This document shows positions 15,502 to 25,100 of a stretch of DNA of 34,063 nucleotides, one piece after another. Source of the stretch: an uncultured bacterium (GTDB taxonomy: Bacteria; Planctomycetota; UBA1135; UBA2386). Within the stretch, counting starts at the first letter, position 1; every line of letters begins with the position of its first letter. The translations under genes and the position numbers were made by a program. The notes beneath the pieces are model-generated. The model saw only the letters and a program-made list of their open reading frames with translations, was not told where the DNA came from and did not search any database. Location of the stretch: positions 1 through 34,063 of the forward strand of contig CALCZA010000090.1 in assembly GCA_937906475.1 (NCBI GenBank), in the 5' to 3' direction.

Positions 15502-17346
15502 ATGATCAGACCGATTCTTTTGTTGTCATGTGCGCCCGTGATCGCGGCCTTGTTGGCGTTGACGGGTGGTGTGTCCGCCCAGGAACCTGCCGAGAAGGCT
15601 GCGCCCGTGTTCGAAGAAGGCGAGGCGCAAATCGTCGAGGCCTTCCGCAGTCGGCGCGATTGGGTGCGCCACTGGCTGTGGGTTGAGACCGACTTCGACA
15701 CCGATGGCGATGGCAAGAACGATCGCATGCACGTCGACGTGACGCGTCAAAAGCAAACCGATACCGAAGGTTTGACGGTGCCGGTCGTGTACGAGACGAG
15801 CCCCTACTTCTCTGGTATAGGTTCGTCGGACACCCAGTACTTCTGGGACTGCGAGCACGAGATTGGCGCGACGCCCCCGGCGCGAGCGAAGATGCCCGAG
15901 ATCGGCTTCCGTAAGAAGGCCGGTATGATCATGCCGCTGGCGCGGGATCGTGAAGCGGGGACCTGGGTGCCGCGTGGTTTTGCGGTCGTGCACTCGTGCT
16001 CGCCGGGAACCGGTTGGTCGCAAGGCTGTCCATCGATCGGCGGCGACAACGAATCGTTCGCACCGAAGGCGGTCATCGATTGGTTGAACGGTCGCGCCAA
16101 GGGTTACACGACTGTCGATGGTAACGAGGAGGTCAAGGCCTACTGGTGCACCGGTAAGGTCGGAATGATCGGTACGTCTTACAATGGCACCTTGCCGCTC
16201 GCGGCGGCGACCACGGGTGTCGAAGGCCTCGAAGCGATTGTTCCGATTGCGCCGAACACGTCGTACTACCACTACTACCGCAGCAACGGCCTGGTCCGCA
16301 GCCCCGGTGGTTACCTCGGCGAAGACGTCGACGTGCTGTTCGACTTCATTCACAGTGGCCATCCCGAAAAGCGTGACTACTGCAACACGCAGATGCGCGA
16401 CAAGGTGCTGCGTGACAGCTCCGACCGAATCACCGGCGACTACAACGATTTCTGGGCCGGTCGCGACTACCTCAACGACCTCGGTCCCATGAAGGCCGCG
16501 ACGTTGATGGCGCACGCGTTCAACGATTGGAACGTGATGCCTGAGCACTCGACCCGCATCTACGCGGCGTTGAAGAAGAAGGGCCTGCCGTGCATGGCCT
16601 TCTTCCACCAGGGTGGCCACGGCGGCCCGCCGCCGATGGCGATGATCAACAAGTGGTTCTCGAAGTTCCTCTACGGCGTCGACAACGGCATCCTGAAGGG
16701 CCCGCACTCGTGGATCGTACGCGAAGGCGATTCGAACCGTAATCCAACGGCGTATCCGGACTACCCGCACCCGAAAGCCATGCCGGTGACGTTACATCCG
16801 TCTGGCAAGGGCTTGGAGTCTGGCGTGTTGACGTCGCGGGCCGGCACCGGGGTGCTGACCGTCTCGGATGATTGGAACGTGTCTGGCAAGCAACACGCGT
16901 TGGCCGAGAAGTCGGACAACCGTCTGCTGTTCCAGAGTGATGTGCTGACCGCACCGCTGCACCTCTCAGGCACGTCGAGGGTTCGCATTCGTGTCGCGTC
17001 CGATAAGCCGGCCGTCAACTTGACGGTGTGGGTGGTGTCGTTGCCGTGGAAGGCGTCGCGTCGTATTACGGACAACATCATCACGCGTGGTTGGGCGGAC
17101 CCGCAGAACCACGAGTCGATGACTAGCAGCGAACCGATGAAGTCGGGCCACTTCTATGACCTCGAGTTTGATCTGCAACCGGATGATCAAGTCATTCCAG
17201 TCGGGCAGCGCATCGGCCTGATGGTCTTTTCAAGTGACAAGGAGTTCACGTTGCGTCCCGAACCAGGCACCAAGCTGATCGTTGACTTGGCCGGCACGTC
17301 GCTAACCCTGCCCGTTGTTGGCGGCAAAGTATCGTTCGGTAACTAG
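15502..17346 (+). CDS. Exported CocE/NonD S15-family hydrolase (X-Pro dipeptidyl-peptidase-like)
   Basis: 614 residues with a signal peptide (MIRPILLLSCAPVIAALLALTGGVSA, cleavage near 26), so it acts in the periplasm or outside. The alpha/beta-hydrolase core carries the triad. Ser226 lies in 'GMIGTSYNG' (the G-x-S-Y-x-G nucleophile elbow of S15), Asp342 in 'AHAFNDWNV' (337-345), and His373 in 'FHQGGHGGPP' (368-377). 'YRSNGLVRSPGGYLGED' is the substrate-lid region. Residues ~410-614 are the C-terminal beta jelly-roll (PepX_C type) ending in 'RIGLMVFSSDKEFTLRPEPG'. An N-terminal 'DTDGDGKNDRMHVDV' resembles a calcium-loop-like turn. Family members release X-Pro dipeptides or hydrolyse small esters or amides; the true substrate cannot be read. 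It is a single-gene unit with no neighbour within 140 bases downstream. Confidence 0.93.
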   Translation: MIRPILLLSCAPVIAALLALTGGVSAQEPAEKAAPVFEEGEAQIVEAFRSRRDWVRHWLWVETDFDTDGDGKNDRMHVDVTRQKQTDTEGLTVPVVYETSPYFSGIGSSDTQYFWDCEHEIGATPPARAKMPEIGFRKKAGMIMPLARDREAGTWVPRGFAVVHSCSPGTGWSQGCPSIGGDNESFAPKAVIDWLNGRAKGYTTVDGNEEVKAYWCTGKVGMIGTSYNGTLPLAAATTGVEGLEAIVPIAPNTSYYHYYRSNGLVRSPGGYLGEDVDVLFDFIHSGHPEKRDYCNTQMRDKVLRDSSDRITGDYNDFWAGRDYLNDLGPMKAATLMAHAFNDWNVMPEHSTRIYAALKKKGLPCMAFFHQGGHGGPPPMAMINKWFSKFLYGVDNGILKGPHSWIVREGDSNRNPTAYPDYPHPKAMPVTLHPSGKGLESGVLTSRAGTGVLTVSDDWNVSGKQHALAEKSDNRLLFQSDVLTAPLHLSGTSRVRIRVASDKPAVNLTVWVVSLPWKASRRITDNIITRGWADPQNHESMTSSEPMKSGHFYDLEFDLQPDDQVIPVGQRIGLMVFSSDKEFTLRPEPGTKLIVDLAGTSLTLPVVGGKVSFGN

Positions 17347-17366
17347 CGACTCAGATTGAAGTCGCT
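17345..17366 (+). terminator. Weak hairpin at the S15 hydrolase stop codon
   Basis: The arms at 17345-17351 and 17360-17366 pair perfectly over 7 bp around an 8-base loop, starting inside the stop codon. No T-run follows, so it is at best a weak terminator or a 3' end stabiliser. The rest of the 147-base gap to the convergent icmF stop shows nothing clear. Confidence 0.3.
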
Positions 17367-17493
17367 GACGGCTTGATGCGGCGGATTGTTGGTGACGCGA
17401 TCCGGCCGCAAGAGCGTGCCGAGTTGCCGCGCGTGAACTCCCTCAACATGGATCTCTAGGCGATCCAGTAGCGTTGAGTAGGCAGCCGCGAAG

Positions 17494-20400
17494 CTACATG
17501 TTCCGGCGGTACTGCCCGCCGACCTGATACAGCGCGCGCGACATCTGTCCAAGTGAGCAGTGCTTGGCCGCATCCATCAGGCTAGAGAACACGTTGCCGC
17601 CTTTTAGCGCCGACTTTTGCAACTGCTTGAGCGCTGCGTCGGATTCGGCGTCACCGGCCGACTGGTAGTTCTTCAGGTCTTCGATCTGTGCCTGCTTCTC
17701 GCCATCTGTCGAGCGCATGACTTCGTCGATGACTTGGATCGGCGAGCCGTCCTTGCCGAGGAACGTGTTGACGCCAACGATCGGTAGCTCGCCCGAGGCC
17801 TTCTGGCCTTCGTAGAGCATCGACTCATCTTGGATCTTGGAGCGCTGGTACATCGTCTCCATCGCACCTAGCACGCCGCCGCGTTCGCTGACGCGTTCGA
17901 ACTCTCGGTAGACGGCTTCTTCGACGAGATCGGTCAGTTCTTCGATGATGAACGAGCCTTGCAGTGGGTTCTCGTTTTTCGAGAGTCCGTTCTCTTTGTT
18001 GATGATCAGCTGGATCGCCATCGCGCGACGCACCGACTCTTCGGTTGGTGTCGTGATCGCTTCGTCGTAGGCGTTCGTGTGCAGCGAGTTGCAGTTGTCG
18101 TAGATCGCGTAGAGCGCCTGCAGCGTTGTCCGGATGTCGTTGAAGTCGATCTCCTGCGCATGCAGCGAACGGCCCGACGTCTGGATGTGGTACTTCAGCA
18201 TCTGGCTGCGCGAGTTGCCGCCATACTGCTGCTTGATCGCCTTGGCCCAGATGCGGCGGGCGACGCGGCCGATAACCGCGTATTCGGGGTCGGTGCCGTT
18301 CGAGAAGAAGAAGCTGAGGTTGGGCGCGAAGTCGTCGATCTTCAGGCCGCGCGACAGGTAGTACTCAACGTAGGTGAAGCCGTTACTGAGCGTGAACGCC
18401 AGTTGCGTGATCGGGTTGGCGCCTGCTTCCGCGATGTGGTAGCCGCTGATCGAGACCGAGTAGAAGTTGCGCACGCCGTTCTCGGTGAAGAACTGCTGCA
18501 CGTCGCCCATCATTCGCAGCGCGAACTCCGTCGAGAAGATGCAGGTGTTCTGCGCCTGATCTTCTTTGAGGATGTCGGCTTGCACGGTGCCGCGCACGGT
18601 GGCGAGCGTACGCTCGCGGATCTCGGCGTAGACGTCCGCGGGCACAACCGTGTCGCCGGTGATGCCGAGCAACATCGTGCCGAGGCCATCGTGACCTTGT
18701 GGTAGTTCGTCGCGGTAACGCGGCCGCGGAAGGTTCTTGGCGGCAAAGATCGCGTCGATCTTCTCGTTGGCTTCGTCGGTCTTGTTGTTGTCCGCGAGCC
18801 AGCGTTCGCACTGCTGGTCGACGGCGGCGTTGAGGAAGAACGCCAGCATCATCGGCGCCGGGCCGTTGATCGTCATCGAGACCGACGTCGCCTGCGCGCT
18901 CAGGTCAAAGCCCGAATAAAGGCGCTTGGCATCATCGAGTGTGCAGACCGATACGCCGGCGTTGCCGACCTTGCCGAAGATGTCAGGGCGCGTTACCGGG
19001 TCTTCACCGTAGAGCGTGACGCTGTCGAACGCGGTCGACAGGCGCTTGAACTGCTGGCCAAACGATAGGTAGTGGAAGCGCTTGTTGGTGCGCTCGGGGC
19101 CGCCTTCACCGGCGAACATGCGGGTCGGGTCTTCGCCGGCGCGCTTGAACGGGTAGACGCCTGCCGTGAACGGGAAACTGCCCGGCACGTTCTCGCTGAG
19201 CAACCAACGCAGGCGATCGCCGTGGCTTTGGTAGCGCGGCATCGCAACCTTCGGGACCTTGATCCCCGATAGCGACGTCGTGTGGTTCTGGATCTTGATC
19301 TCGCGCTTTCGCACATGGAACACCGAATACTCTGCGGTCAGCTTGTCGCAGGTCTGGTCCCAGTTGTTTAGCGCGTCGCGGCATTCGGGCGCGAGTTCGT
19401 GTGCGATCTTGTCGTGCTGGTCTTGCAGCGCTTTGCGTGCAACCTCGGCGTCTTCTGGCAGCGCGTCCTTGGCGGCGGCGAGCACGTAGCAGCGTTCGGC
19501 CAGCGCCGATTGCTCTCTGACCCAGGTGTTGTATTTGCGGTTGTTCTCGACAATCTCGGCGAGGTAGCGAACGCGTTCGCTCGGGATCACGTGCTTGCCT
19601 TCAGGATCGCCCTCGGTGAACTCGGCCGAACTGGCAAACGAGCCGGGACGAAGCTCATCGAGCTTTGCCGCGATCTTGCGGTAGAGGCGATTGGTGCCGG
19701 GGTCGCCGAAGGTTGCCGCCATCGTGCCGTAGACCGGCATCGTGTCGGCGTCAACATGGAACGCCTTGTGGTTGCGTTGCACCTGCTTTTTGACGTCGCG
19801 CAGCGCGTCCTGGGCGCCGCGGCGATCAAACTTGTTGATCGCGACGATGTCGGCGTAGTCGAGCATGTCGATCTTCTCGAGTTGGCTTTGCGCACCGAAC
19901 TCGGGAGTCATGACATAAAGCGACGTATCGGCGTGCTCGATGATCTCGGTGTCGCTTTGGCCGATGCCGCTGCTCTCGAGCAGGATCAGGTCAAAGCCGG
20001 ACAGTTTCAGCACGTCGAGCGCATCCTGCACGGACTCCGACAATGCGACGTTGGCGCGGCGCGTTGCCATCGAACGCACGAAGATGCGTTCGTTGGATGC
20101 GGTGTTCATCCGGATGCGGTCGCCGAGCAAGGCACCGCCAGTCTTGCGACGCGTTGGGTCGACACACAGAACAGCTATGCGCAGTTCGGCGAAGTCGATC
20201 GTGAAGCGACGCAGCAGTTCGTCGATTAGCGAACTCTTGCCGGCGCCGCCGGTGCCGGTGATGCCGAGCACGGGTGGGGCAGTTTCGAGTGCCGCCGAAC
20301 GCTTGCGAAGTTCTGGGCGGTGCTGATCTGGGAACGACTCAAGCAGCGTGATTGCGCGCGCGACATCGCGCAGATCCTTGGCTGGCAGAGCGGGCAGCAC

Positions 20401-20919
20401 GTCGGATTGCATGGCGACCGGGAAGTCGCTGCGACGCAGCATGTCGTCGATCATGCCCTGTAGGCCCATCGAGCGACCGTCATCGGGCGAGTAGACGCGG
20501 GCGATGCCATAATCGTGCAGCGCTTGGATCTCATCGTGCAGGATCACTCCGCCGCCGCCACCGAACAGGCGAATGTGCCCAGCGCCGCGTTCCGCCAGCA
20601 TGTCGTACATGTAGCGGAAGAACTCGTTGTGGCCGCCCTGGTAAGACGTGACGGCAATGCCTTGCGCGTCTTCTTCGATCGCCGCATCGACGATCTCCTG
20701 AACCGATCTGTTGTGCCCGAGGTGAATTACCTCGGCGCCCGATGCCTGCGCGATCCGCCGAAAGATATGAATGGACGCATCGTGGCCGTCGAACAAGCTC
20801 GTCGCGGTTACGAGACGGATCTTATTCTGGGCAAGAAACGGTTCGTCAGCGCTTCCCGACGAGTCGATGCAAGTCTCGGAAGCAGCGGATGCCGTTGAGG
20901 TTACGGGGCGGTTCGTCAA
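17494..20919 (-). CDS. icmF: Fused isobutyryl-CoA mutase IcmF (B12 domain + GTPase chaperone + mutase)
   Basis: 1141 residues with all three parts of IcmF in one chain. The cobalamin domain is ~33-165 ('[10 protein letters not shown]', 41-50, with D44 and H46; 'SYQGGH'; 'FGGGGGV'). The MeaI-type GTPase is ~215-430 with Walker A 'GTGGAGKS' (222-229), 'ESSGIGQSD' (315-323) and an intact 'NKFD' (362-365). The mutase barrel is ~560-1141. '[13 protein letters not shown]' has Phe602 where methylmalonyl-CoA mutase has Tyr, the hallmark of isobutyryl/n-butyryl-CoA mutases, and '[11 protein letters not shown]' is also IcmF-like. It interconverts isobutyryl- and n-butyryl-CoA; some members also act on isovaleryl/pivalyl-CoA. 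The only start upstream of the conserved core is TTG 20919, since no in-frame ATG or GTG exists between it and the B12 motif. The N-terminal ~32 residues are Ser/Thr-rich and unlike the family. It stands alone with 163 bases of non-coding sequence upstream. Confidence 0.96.
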   Translation of the reverse strand: MTNRPVTSTASAASETCIDSSGSADEPFLAQNKIRLVTATSLFDGHDASIHIFRRIAQASGAEVIHLGHNRSVQEIVDAAIEEDAQGIAVTSYQGGHNEFFRYMYDMLAERGAGHIRLFGGGGGVILHDEIQALHDYGIARVYSPDDGRSMGLQGMIDDMLRRSDFPVAMQSDVLPALPAKDLRDVARAITLLESFPDQHRPELRKRSAALETAPPVLGITGTGGAGKSSLIDELLRRFTIDFAELRIAVLCVDPTRRKTGGALLGDRIRMNTASNERIFVRSMATRRANVALSESVQDALDVLKLSGFDLILLESSGIGQSDTEIIEHADTSLYVMTPEFGAQSQLEKIDMLDYADIVAINKFDRRGAQDALRDVKKQVQRNHKAFHVDADTMPVYGTMAATFGDPGTNRLYRKIAAKLDELRPGSFASSAEFTEGDPEGKHVIPSERVRYLAEIVENNRKYNTWVREQSALAERCYVLAAAKDALPEDAEVARKALQDQHDKIAHELAPECRDALNNWDQTCDKLTAEYSVFHVRKREIKIQNHTTSLSGIKVPKVAMPRYQSHGDRLRWLLSENVPGSFPFTAGVYPFKRAGEDPTRMFAGEGGPERTNKRFHYLSFGQQFKRLSTAFDSVTLYGEDPVTRPDIFGKVGNAGVSVCTLDDAKRLYSGFDLSAQATSVSMTINGPAPMMLAFFLNAAVDQQCERWLADNNKTDEANEKIDAIFAAKNLPRPRYRDELPQGHDGLGTMLLGITGDTVVPADVYAEIRERTLATVRGTVQADILKEDQAQNTCIFSTEFALRMMGDVQQFFTENGVRNFYSVSISGYHIAEAGANPITQLAFTLSNGFTYVEYYLSRGLKIDDFAPNLSFFFSNGTDPEYAVIGRVARRIWAKAIKQQYGGNSRSQMLKYHIQTSGRSLHAQEIDFNDIRTTLQALYAIYDNCNSLHTNAYDEAITTPTEESVRRAMAIQLIINKENGLSKNENPLQGSFIIEELTDLVEEAVYREFERVSERGGVLGAMETMYQRSKIQDESMLYEGQKASGELPIVGVNTFLGKDGSPIQVIDEVMRSTDGEKQAQIEDLKNYQSAGDAESDAALKQLQKSALKGGNVFSSLMDAAKHCSLGQMSRALYQVGGQYRRNM

Positions 20920-21082
20920 AGAATGGTTACGACTGACTCTAATGCATGCGGCCTGCTGAAGGCGGCACCATTCCTGGGTTCACCCGGCTTTGTCGGAAGT
21001 CGGCGGAGATCACGCCCGGCGGGATCAGCCGTGCAGGATTTGCCCTGCGGGGTGGCTCGCCGGGACGATACTGACAGCGGGG

Positions 21083-21499
21083 CTACTCCGCCGCCGCGTC
21101 TTCCGCTGAGAGCGGCGAGAAGTGCTGGGCTACGATCTTCCAGTCAGCGCTGATGCGGGATAGGGAGAACGTGCAACGACCGTGCTGCTCGAGGTTGCGG
21201 CCTTCGGGATCGACTTGGGACAGCTTCCACGTGGCTACCGCGGTGGCGAACTGGCCGTCGAAGGTCTGGTAGTTCAGGTCCTTCAGTTCCATCGTCAGCG
21301 TCTCGAGGTAGCGGAACTCTTGGTCCAGCACTTCCTCATAGGCACCCCAACCGCGATCACGCCGGCCCGAGGCATCGAGGTTGCTAAACCGCTTATCCGT
21401 CCAGAAGTGTGAGCGGAACGTCTTGAGGTCTCGGCTGTTGAACGCTTGCCGCATGCTGCGGAAGAAGTCGTCCACTTCCTTGAGGCTTTCTACACTCAT
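21083..21499 (-). CDS. NTF2/SnoaL-like small protein (DUF4440 type)
   Basis: 138 residues, no signal peptide, start ATG 21499. The order helix 'VDDFFRSMRQAFNSRDLKTF', then 'SHFWTDKRFSNLD', then 'RGWGAYEEVLDQEF' and the paired strands 'LTMELKDLNYQTF', 'QFATAVATWKLS', 'GRCTFSLSRISADWKIVAQH' is the cone-shaped NTF2/SnoaL fold. The closing strand 'W.IV.QHFSPL' matches SnoaL_3/DUF4440 proteins. Such proteins bind or isomerise small molecules; nothing here fixes a ligand. It lies 131 bases downstream of the amidohydrolase array on the same strand, so read-through from the array is possible. It is followed by a 163-base gap to icmF. Confidence 0.82.
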   Translation of the reverse strand: MSVESLKEVDDFFRSMRQAFNSRDLKTFRSHFWTDKRFSNLDASGRRDRGWGAYEEVLDQEFRYLETLTMELKDLNYQTFDGQFATAVATWKLSQVDPEGRNLEQHGRCTFSLSRISADWKIVAQHFSPLSAEDAAAE

Positions 21500-21630
21500 G
21501 AGTCGTGTTGGTGTCGGCAGGGAGGTAGCCCGGGTTTACTGGGTTCATTTACGAACCAGCCAGTTGCCCAAATTCCCCTCCGCGCTCGTACGGTTATTCC
21601 CGCTAGGGTTTGCCGCTTGGTGTTTGCTGC

Positions 21631-23007
21631 TTAATGTTTCGGCGCGATGTGTCGGTAGAGGGCTTCCTTGCCCTTCTCGTAAACGACTTTGCCGTTGACC
21701 ACTGCCGTGATCACGAAGCTGCTATAATGCAGCGGATCGCCATCTAGAATCAAGATGTCGGCATCCTTGCCCGCTTCGATTGAGCCGATCCGATCGCCGA
21801 CGCCCATAATGTTTGCTGCGTCTAACGTGATGGTTCGAAGTGCCTTACGGTTGCTCAGCCCGCCTCGGATGGCGTAGGCAACGTCGACGTTTGGCGTGTT
21901 CAGGTCTTGGCCAAGAATGCCATTCGTGCCGACTCCACCGCCGCCGAACCTGCCGTCGGGGCAGGTGACCGCAACCGGCACGCCGGCCTTGGCCAGGATT
22001 GCTGCCGTGGCGATGTTGCTGCCGGAGCGTTGCGGGTCCCTGGGGTCGGGTGCTTGGCGCGTGCGCGGACTGATGATGACACTGGATCCGGTCGCGGCGA
22101 TCTCGTCCGGGATCAGCCAGGCGCTCATGGGCTTTAGGATGACCGCACTCTTGCCGAACAGTTTCGCGACTTCGCAGGCTTCGCGAACCGACGCCAAGTC
22201 GGAGGTCGAGGCACTGCCGCCCATCATGCCGCGGAACGGGTTGAAGCCGCCACCGCCGAACGAGATCCACAGGCGGGCCTTGTCCTGCAGCACGTTGATA
22301 ATCTGGTCCGAGCCACTTGGCTTCTTGGGCGCCTTGGCCTTCGGGTCCTTGGCTTTGGCGGCGGGGTAGGCCGCGATGGCCTTCAGGTAGTCGTTGGCCG
22401 CCTTAATCGACGTCTCGAGCTTCTCACGCGCCGAGCGGTCGATCGGCACCGAGATGCCGACGACACTGTTCTCGACGAGCACCATGCCCTCGACGTCACC
22501 GTAGGCGAGTTTGATGACGGCGTTGCTCCCACCGACGCGGCCGCGCGACGACGTCGAACCGGCGAGGAAGGACGTGATGCCGGCGGCTAGGCCCTGCTTG
22601 ATGTCGGCTGCGAACGGGTTGACGGTGTCCTTGAATGGGCCGCTAAAACTCGCCCCCATGCCGGCGCCCTTCACGATGACGAAGCCGGGACTGACGGTCT
22701 TGCCCTTCGCGTCGATGATCGTCGTGCCTTCCGGCAGTTCCAGGTTGTGGCCAACCTTGTCGATCTTGTCGTCCGCGATCAGCACGGTTGCGCCAGTGAG
22801 GCGTTGGCCGGTGCCGAGGTAGACGTCACCGCCGACGATGGCGGTGTACACCTTGGGCTCCTCCTTCTTCTCTTCCTTCTTTGGTGCCGGGGCCGCAGTG
22901 GGAGCCGGTGCTGCACGACTGGGGCGGCCACGACGACGGCCTTGCGCCGGCAGGTCGAGCGCGGTGAGAAGAGCTAGGGAAAGGACGAACAGGGTTGGGG
23001 TTCGCAT
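21631..23007 (-). CDS. Exported amidohydrolase-like protein lacking the metal-binding HxH (array gene 8, last)
   Basis: 458 residues. Signal peptide to ~22 (MRTPTLFVLSLALLTALDLPAQ), then a charged Pro/Ala/Lys/Glu linker (27-52). The N-terminal beta strands and 'GTTIIDAKGKTVSPGFV' are amidohydrolase, but the expected 'PG..D.H.H' reads 'PGFVIVKGAGMG' (108-119), so both histidines are gone. Barrel strands, a Gly-rich loop 'FGGGGFNPF' and 'NIATAAILAKAGVPVAVT' follow. The C terminus keeps the composite sandwich: 'RIGSIEAGKDADILILDGD'. A short Lys/Pro/Ala insert (~215-230) is like those in its neighbours. Without metal ligands it should not be a classical amidohydrolase. A structural or substrate-binding partner in the periplasm is inferred. 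There is a 52-base gap from the gene before it and no Shine-Dalgarno seen. Confidence 0.88.
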   Translation of the reverse strand: MRTPTLFVLSLALLTALDLPAQGRRRGRPSRAAPAPTAAPAPKKEEKKEEPKVYTAIVGGDVYLGTGQRLTGATVLIADDKIDKVGHNLELPEGTTIIDAKGKTVSPGFVIVKGAGMGASFSGPFKDTVNPFAADIKQGLAAGITSFLAGSTSSRGRVGGSNAVIKLAYGDVEGMVLVENSVVGISVPIDRSAREKLETSIKAANDYLKAIAAYPAAKAKDPKAKAPKKPSGSDQIINVLQDKARLWISFGGGGFNPFRGMMGGSASTSDLASVREACEVAKLFGKSAVILKPMSAWLIPDEIAATGSSVIISPRTRQAPDPRDPQRSGSNIATAAILAKAGVPVAVTCPDGRFGGGGVGTNGILGQDLNTPNVDVAYAIRGGLSNRKALRTITLDAANIMGVGDRIGSIEAGKDADILILDGDPLHYSSFVITAVVNGKVVYEKGKEALYRHIAPKH

Positions 23008-23059
23008 TGGATGGATTAGGTGTGTGCTTTGGGTGCTTGGGATCAGCGGGCGAGCGCGA

Positions 23060-24505
23060 CTACTTCTTGCTCTCCACGCGGCTGCCGCGCAGCCAAACCT
23101 GTTCGAGCTTGCCGATCGGCGACAGTGGGTCGCCCGAGAACAGCAATAGGTCGGCGTCCTTGCCGACTTCGATTGTGCCAGTGCGCTTGTCGATACCGAG
23201 CGCCTTGGCGGGGACGTGCGTGACGGCCTTGATGGCGATGTCGGCCGGCAGGCCAGCGCGCACCAGTTCCATCAGGCTGAAGAAGATGTTGCGCACGGCG
23301 GGCGGTGACTCACCGATTGCGAAGCCGATCTCGATACCAGCATCGTGCAGTTTCTTGGCGGGGTGGGTCAGGTGTTGCGTGCGCGGTAACGAACTCAGCG
23401 CCGCCGGCAGCAGCACCGAGCAGTCCCAATTCTTCAGGTGGTCGGCGACCATGTCGATCGTGCCCGAGTTACTGTCGTGACGAGTCACGACGACCATGCG
23501 CGGGAACTTGACGTCGTCGTCAACGGCGGTTCGCCAGTGCAGGAGGTCGGCGGCCGAACTGATCTGCACCATGGCGCGACGCTTACCTTGCAGCAGGTCG
23601 GCGATGATTTCGACGTTCGGATCCTTCGGCTTCTTTGGCGGTGCCTTCTTGGCAGGTGCAGCGGCCTTCGGCTCTTGCTTCGTCTCGCCACCCTTTGGGG
23701 CGGGCTTAGGTGCGGGCTTAGGAGTCGGTGGTTCCTTGCCTTCCTTGGGCTTTGCCGCGGGCTTCTCGGTGGGCTTTGCCGCGGGCTTGCCGGTCGGCTT
23801 CGCCGCTTCTGGTTTCTTCTCGGGCTTCTTTGGTGCCGGCGGATTCTCGCGTTCCTCAACGACCTTCTTGGCCTTCGCGAACATGTCCTTCAGTAGCTTT
23901 TTCGCCCCGGCGTTGCGCTGCATGCCGATCTGCACGAACGCTTCGTCGTTGAGTGCGAGGTCATCGCGGGTCTTGCCGGCGGGGTTGAGCACCGCACCGA
24001 GTCCTGGGAAGCCGCCTCCTTGTGGCGTCAGTGCGAGCGACGTGATGCCGACTTCGAGCAGTTTGCCGAAGATCGGTTGCCGCGTGTAAATCCCGTCGAG
24101 GACCTTGGTCGCCGCCTTGTTGCTAGTGGCGCCGCCACTGCTGCCGCCCCTACTCGGACGGAAGCGTCGGCCACCACGGCCGCGCTGTGGCGTGTTGCTG
24201 CGGGTTGTCGGTGGGCGCAGGCCGGCACTCGACCATGCGCTGACCAAGCCCGGCATGATCGTCTTGCCGGTGGCGTCGACGACGTTTGCCCCGGCCGGCA
24301 CGACAACGTCTTTGCCGACGGCTTCGATCTTGCCGTTCTTGATGACGAGCGTACCGTTCTCAATCGTCTTGCCACTGGCGGTGTGGATACGCGCGTTGGT
24401 GAACGCGATGGGGCGTGCACTTTGGGCGGTGGCGGTGGTCGTGGCGCAGGTTAGTGCTACCAAGGCCGAGAGAACCAAAAGTCTGTTCGTATTGCGCATG
24501 CTCAT
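23060..24505 (-). CDS. Exported amidohydrolase-like protein with long Lys/Pro insert, no HxH (array gene 7)
   Basis: 481 residues. Its ATG (24505) overlaps the stop of the preceding gene as ATGA, with GGAGA eight bases upstream, so translation is coupled. Signal peptide to ~28. The metal motif is replaced: 'GKTIMPGLVSAWSSAG' (80-95) where 'PG..D.H.H' is expected. Residues 222-296 are a striking low-complexity insert of Lys, Pro, Ala and Glu (repeats of 'KPAAKPTEKPAAKP' type) in the barrel, strongly basic. The barrel resumes at 'VEIIADLLQGKRRAMVQI'. The catalytic Asp region reads 'GIEIGFAIGES', without Asp. The end keeps 'RTGTIEVGKDADLLLFSGD'. It is predicted inactive as a metallo-hydrolase. 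The insert may bind acidic polymers or the envelope, an inference. Confidence 0.88.
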   Translation of the reverse strand: MSMRNTNRLLVLSALVALTCATTTATAQSARPIAFTNARIHTASGKTIENGTLVIKNGKIEAVGKDVVVPAGANVVDATGKTIMPGLVSAWSSAGLRPPTTRSNTPQRGRGGRRFRPSRGGSSGGATSNKAATKVLDGIYTRQPIFGKLLEVGITSLALTPQGGGFPGLGAVLNPAGKTRDDLALNDEAFVQIGMQRNAGAKKLLKDMFAKAKKVVEERENPPAPKKPEKKPEAAKPTGKPAAKPTEKPAAKPKEGKEPPTPKPAPKPAPKGGETKQEPKAAAPAKKAPPKKPKDPNVEIIADLLQGKRRAMVQISSAADLLHWRTAVDDDVKFPRMVVVTRHDSNSGTIDMVADHLKNWDCSVLLPAALSSLPRTQHLTHPAKKLHDAGIEIGFAIGESPPAVRNIFFSLMELVRAGLPADIAIKAVTHVPAKALGIDKRTGTIEVGKDADLLLFSGDPLSPIGKLEQVWLRGSRVESKK

Positions 24506-25044
24506 CGCACGTCTCCGAGTCGGTGAATCAATTGACCTTCGGTGTAGACCAACGAAGGTGGTACGCGCGGATCGAGTGGATCGCCCGCGGTGACCAAAAA
24601 GTCAGCGTGCTTGCCGACGGTGAGCGAGCCGACGCGGTCGTCGAGACCGATCTGGCGCGCTGGAACTATGGTGAATGCTGCGAGAGCAGCTTCGTAAGGA
24701 AGGCTGATGTCGTTGCCACCGCCACAGCTGACGTGGTGGTGCAAATCGACGAAGTACGGCGACAACCAGTTGTTACCGTGATCGACAACGGTGGCTTCGG
24801 GTGGGATCGTCGTCGTCTTGCGCGGCCCGACCGCAAGGATGCGGCCCGCTTGTTCGATCAGCACGGCACCGTCGATGGCGGCGCGGTCGACTGGCAGCAA
24901 GCGGCGCGCCAGGTGTCCCGTGATCGGTGCTTTGCGTTTGCTGCTGCCACTCGCTGCGTTGATCCCAGCCTGTGCATGGATCGACCCGCTGGCAGTAGCC
25001 AGCGCGCACAGTGTCAGCAAGGTTGTGGGAGCAGTGAGTCGCAC
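24502..25044 (-). CDS. Truncated exported amidohydrolase: HxH kept, barrel deleted (array gene 6)
   Basis: 180 residues, against ~400-480 for the family, from GTG 25044 with no Shine-Dalgarno. The signal peptide (to ~25) and the N-terminal sandwich are present up to 'LSPYFVDLHHHVSCGGGND' (94-112), a good metal-binding HxH (H102/H104). The next residues are already 'LPYEAALAAFTIVPARQIG', the helix just before the C-terminal sandwich. It ends with 'DDRVGSLTVGKHADFLVTAG'. The ~250 residues with the other metal ligands and the catalytic Asp are missing in one in-frame block. The flanking sequence resembles 25132-26592 most (there 'VELHCHI....NDTVHPTNPE'), so an internal deletion in a copy of that gene is likely. 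The frame, signal and ATGA coupling to the next gene are all preserved, so it may still be made and folded as a small sandwich protein. Confidence 0.85.
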   Translation of the reverse strand: MRLTAPTTLLTLCALATASGSIHAQAGINAASGSSKRKAPITGHLARRLLPVDRAAIDGAVLIEQAGRILAVGPRKTTTIPPEATVVDHGNNWLSPYFVDLHHHVSCGGGNDISLPYEAALAAFTIVPARQIGLDDRVGSLTVGKHADFLVTAGDPLDPRVPPSLVYTEGQLIHRLGDVR

Positions 25045-25100
25045 TTGAGAAATAGTCGGTCTTGCAGTCAGCCTTCGAAGCCAATCTCGGCAGGGCAGTC

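Noticed and set aside
15526..16770. 414-residue open frame on the minus strand
   Set aside because: Lies wholly antisense to the S15 hydrolase with its catalytic triad; composition is Arg/His/Val-rich as expected of a reverse frame in GC-rich DNA.
17343..17573. Minus-strand 76-residue ORF past the icmF stop
   Set aside because: Its second half reads fairly protein-like (RPDRVTNNPPHQAVSDFNLS), but the first half overlaps icmF in another frame and no family is recognisable.
21539..21559. Hairpin after the amidohydrolase array (7 bp with one bulge)
   Set aside because: No U-run on the minus strand and only a short bulged stem; too weak to call the array terminator.
24502..25044. Reading the short amidohydrolase as a plain pseudogene
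   Set aside because: The frame, signal peptide and ATGA coupling are intact, and the deletion is in frame, so it is kept as a CDS with a note.
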